A stretch of DNA of 64,000 nt from JAWWOL01 sp033851545 (lineage in GTDB: Bacteria; Actinomycetota; Actinomycetes; JAWWOL01): assembly GCA_033851545.1 (NCBI GenBank), contig JAWWOO010000060.1:1-64000 (forward strand), in the 5' to 3' direction. Shown piece by piece: positions 62,569 to 64,000 of the stretch; within the stretch, counting starts at the first letter, position 1, and the number at the start of each line of letters is the position of its first letter. A program made the position numbers and the translations under genes. A model generated the notes under the pieces. It worked only from the letters and a program-made list of their open reading frames with translations, ran no database searches and was not told the DNA's origin.

Positions 62569-64000
62569 TCAGGAGGCGAGGTCGTCCCGCCAGGCCGCCA
62601 CCCCTTCGATGACGACCGGCCGGCCGGCCGTGGTGACCCGGAACAGCAGAGTTCCCTTGGTGGCACGAGAAAACAGGCCGAGCGGGATGATTAAGCGGTG
62701 CCGGACGTGGCCGGCGAGGGACACGTGCTTGATCCGCTTTCCGTTCCAGAACAGGTCGACTGCACCGCAACCCGGGCAGCGCGTCGCGACGAGTGACAGC
62801 CGGTGCGCGATGATGCCGGTCAGCTTGAGCGTCGACCCGCGAGTCGTGCCCCGGCGCCCCACGTGCCCGTACAAGGCGGTGCTGTGAACGGTCGTCCAGC
62901 CCTTCGACGCCTTCAGGGACCGCGCGGTGAGCGGTGCCGTCACGCAGGATGGTTGGGAGACTGCGCCATTGGCGCCGCGCACCCGCACGCAGGTCGTCTT
63001 GCCAGGGGTCAGCTTGACGGTCACCTTGCCAGATGCGGTCGGCTTCGAGCTGGCCCAGCCGCCAAACTTTCCTTGCGCACCAGCGGTGCGGCGCTCCCAG
63101 CGGTACGGCGGCTGGACAGCGGCGCCGTGCCAGCCGAAGACCGCCCGGCCGGTCAGGGTGGTGCTGCTCGCCGGCGCCACGAGCCGGATGACGCTGCCGA
63201 CGACGCGGTTGACGACGAGGTCGGCCGGGGTGCCGGGCCGTGGCCCGAAGGTGGTCGAGATGACCGTGGCCGCACCATGGTCGCCGACCAGTACGGTCGC
63301 GCCCAGGCTGAACAGGTTGGCCGTCGCGTGTCCGGTGACCACGGTGCCAGCGGTACCGAACGAGGTGTCCACATGGCCGCGCGCCGTGACCCGTACGAGT
63401 CCGCTCGTGTTGGTCGATCCGCGCTCGTGGCTGATCAGGACCAGCGGCCGCTCGCCCGCAGCGGCGAGGGCCTCGGCCTTGTCCGAGGCGACGGTGTGCA
63501 CCTTGGCATCGGTCGGGATCACCATGGCGCCGGCGCTGCCGAACGCCGGGTCAGCCTGCCCCGTCAGGGTGAGGCGCCGGACGTGGATGTCGGCGGCATA
63601 GTCGGCGAGTTCGGCCGGGTGCTTGCGAACCGTCCAGGCGAGCAGGACCTTGCCGCTCTCGGTGGCGGCGAGCAGCACCTCGCTCTCGGCGGCCTGCCGG
63701 ACCTTGCCGCCGGTGCCGAAGCCGCTGTCGCGAGCACCGGACGAACCGATCCGCGCGACCACTCGATCGTCCGCGCTGGAGCCGTCGGTGGAGAACTCCC
63801 GCCAGCTCAGGACGACCCCGCCATCGGGCAGGCCCGCGGTGAGCACGCCCGGGGATCCCGACCGGGCCACGTCCGGCACCATCACGAAACCACCGGCCCC
63901 GTACGACGTGTCGATCGCTCCGGAGGCAGTCAGCCGAAGAACTCCTGCCCGCTCGCCGTCGTCGCTCTGCCGTGCGAGCCCGACCAGGATGGTGCCGCCG
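62569..64000 (-). CDS. Secreted protein with delta-60 repeats (partial, N-terminus beyond window)
   Basis: The frame is open to the right edge, giving at least 477 residues. Repeats of the 'delta-60' type are visible: DSGFGTGGKV, DPAFGSAGAMV and DTSFGTAGTVV, spaced 50-70 residues apart, each ending a beta sheet unit. The C-terminal part (after about 250 residues from the stop) has an Ig-like stretch CVRVRGANGAVSQPSC and a CPGCGAVDLFWNGK loop. Such proteins are usually exported and large. The signal peptide is not in the window. Confidence 0.85.
   Translation of the reverse strand, partial: GGTILVGLARQSDDGERAGVLRLTASGAIDTSYGAGGFVMVPDVARSGSPGVLTAGLPDGGVVLSWREFSTDGSSADDRVVARIGSSGARDSGFGTGGKVRQAAESEVLLAATESGKVLLAWTVRKHPAELADYAADIHVRRLTLTGQADPAFGSAGAMVIPTDAKVHTVASDKAEALAAAGERPLVLISHERGSTNTSGLVRVTARGHVDTSFGTAGTVVTGHATANLFSLGATVLVGDHGAATVISTTFGPRPGTPADLVVNRVVGSVIRLVAPASSTTLTGRAVFGWHGAAVQPPYRWERRTAGAQGKFGGWASSKPTASGKVTVKLTPGKTTCVRVRGANGAVSQPSCVTAPLTARSLKASKGWTTVHSTALYGHVGRRGTTRGSTLKLTGIIAHRLSLVATRCPGCGAVDLFWNGKRIKHVSLAGHVRHRLIIPLGLFSRATKGTLLFRVTTAGRPVVIEGVAAWRDDLAS

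Overview
The window comes from the chromosome of a high-GC Actinomycetota bacterium. The evidence is the strong G/C bias at third codon positions, the gene order hrcA-dnaJ-rsmE and phoH-ybeY-corC-(cdd-like)-era, a CIRCE operator in front of hrcA, SigE-type ECF factors, and a leucine-codon leader in front of leuA. The genus cannot be fixed from the sequence alone. No rRNA, tRNA or CRISPR array was seen.

Layout. (1) Positions 1-5350 (minus strand) hold an overlapping housekeeping operon read as Ser/Thr/Pro-rich membrane protein, HIT protein, phoH, ybeY, corC-like, degenerate cytidine deaminase, era (cut by the window edge). (2) 5450-11300 (plus strand) hold an ECF sigma factor, its membrane partner with a beta-propeller, two membrane proteins, and leuA with an attenuator-like leader. 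(3) 11300-14990 (minus strand) hold a dimeric-barrel protein and the heat-shock set rsmE-dnaJ-hrcA behind CIRCE. (4) 15-24 kb hold metabolic genes with local regulators: a thioredoxin-reductase-like enzyme, quinone oxidoreductase/HxlR, alpha/beta hydrolase/TetR around a perfect 32-bp palindrome, an HSL-type esterase, LysR/MFS, and a DHFR-like protein. (5) 25-64 kb is an accessory zone. It has many small secreted lipoproteins and tiny membrane proteins, two further ECF sigma/membrane-partner pairs, an ABC exporter with an unusual extracellular domain, a receptor-type Ser/Thr kinase, an HEPN-like/zinc-ribbon protein, a GPP34 protein, an intact IS21-family element plus a second solo IS end, and at least four broken genes.

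The most striking unexplained signal is a dispersed non-coding repeat. A roughly 28-bp imperfect palindrome centred on GCCGATCGGC sits in many intergenic gaps between 16.3 and 62.2 kb. In several copies it is flanked by a second motif (CGAACCTCAACCGGCACACC or its complement), so that the best copy (60290-60451) looks like a 160-bp element with terminal inverted repeats. I counted about twenty copies by eye and none in the first 16 kb.

A second theme is module shuffling among the ECF systems. At 5-9 kb the membrane partner carries a beta-propeller and the FG-GAP protein is separate. At 39-42 kb the partner carries the FG-GAP domain and the propeller protein is separate. The third system (58.9-60.1 kb) has a short partner whose outer domain matches a free lipoprotein at 27 kb.
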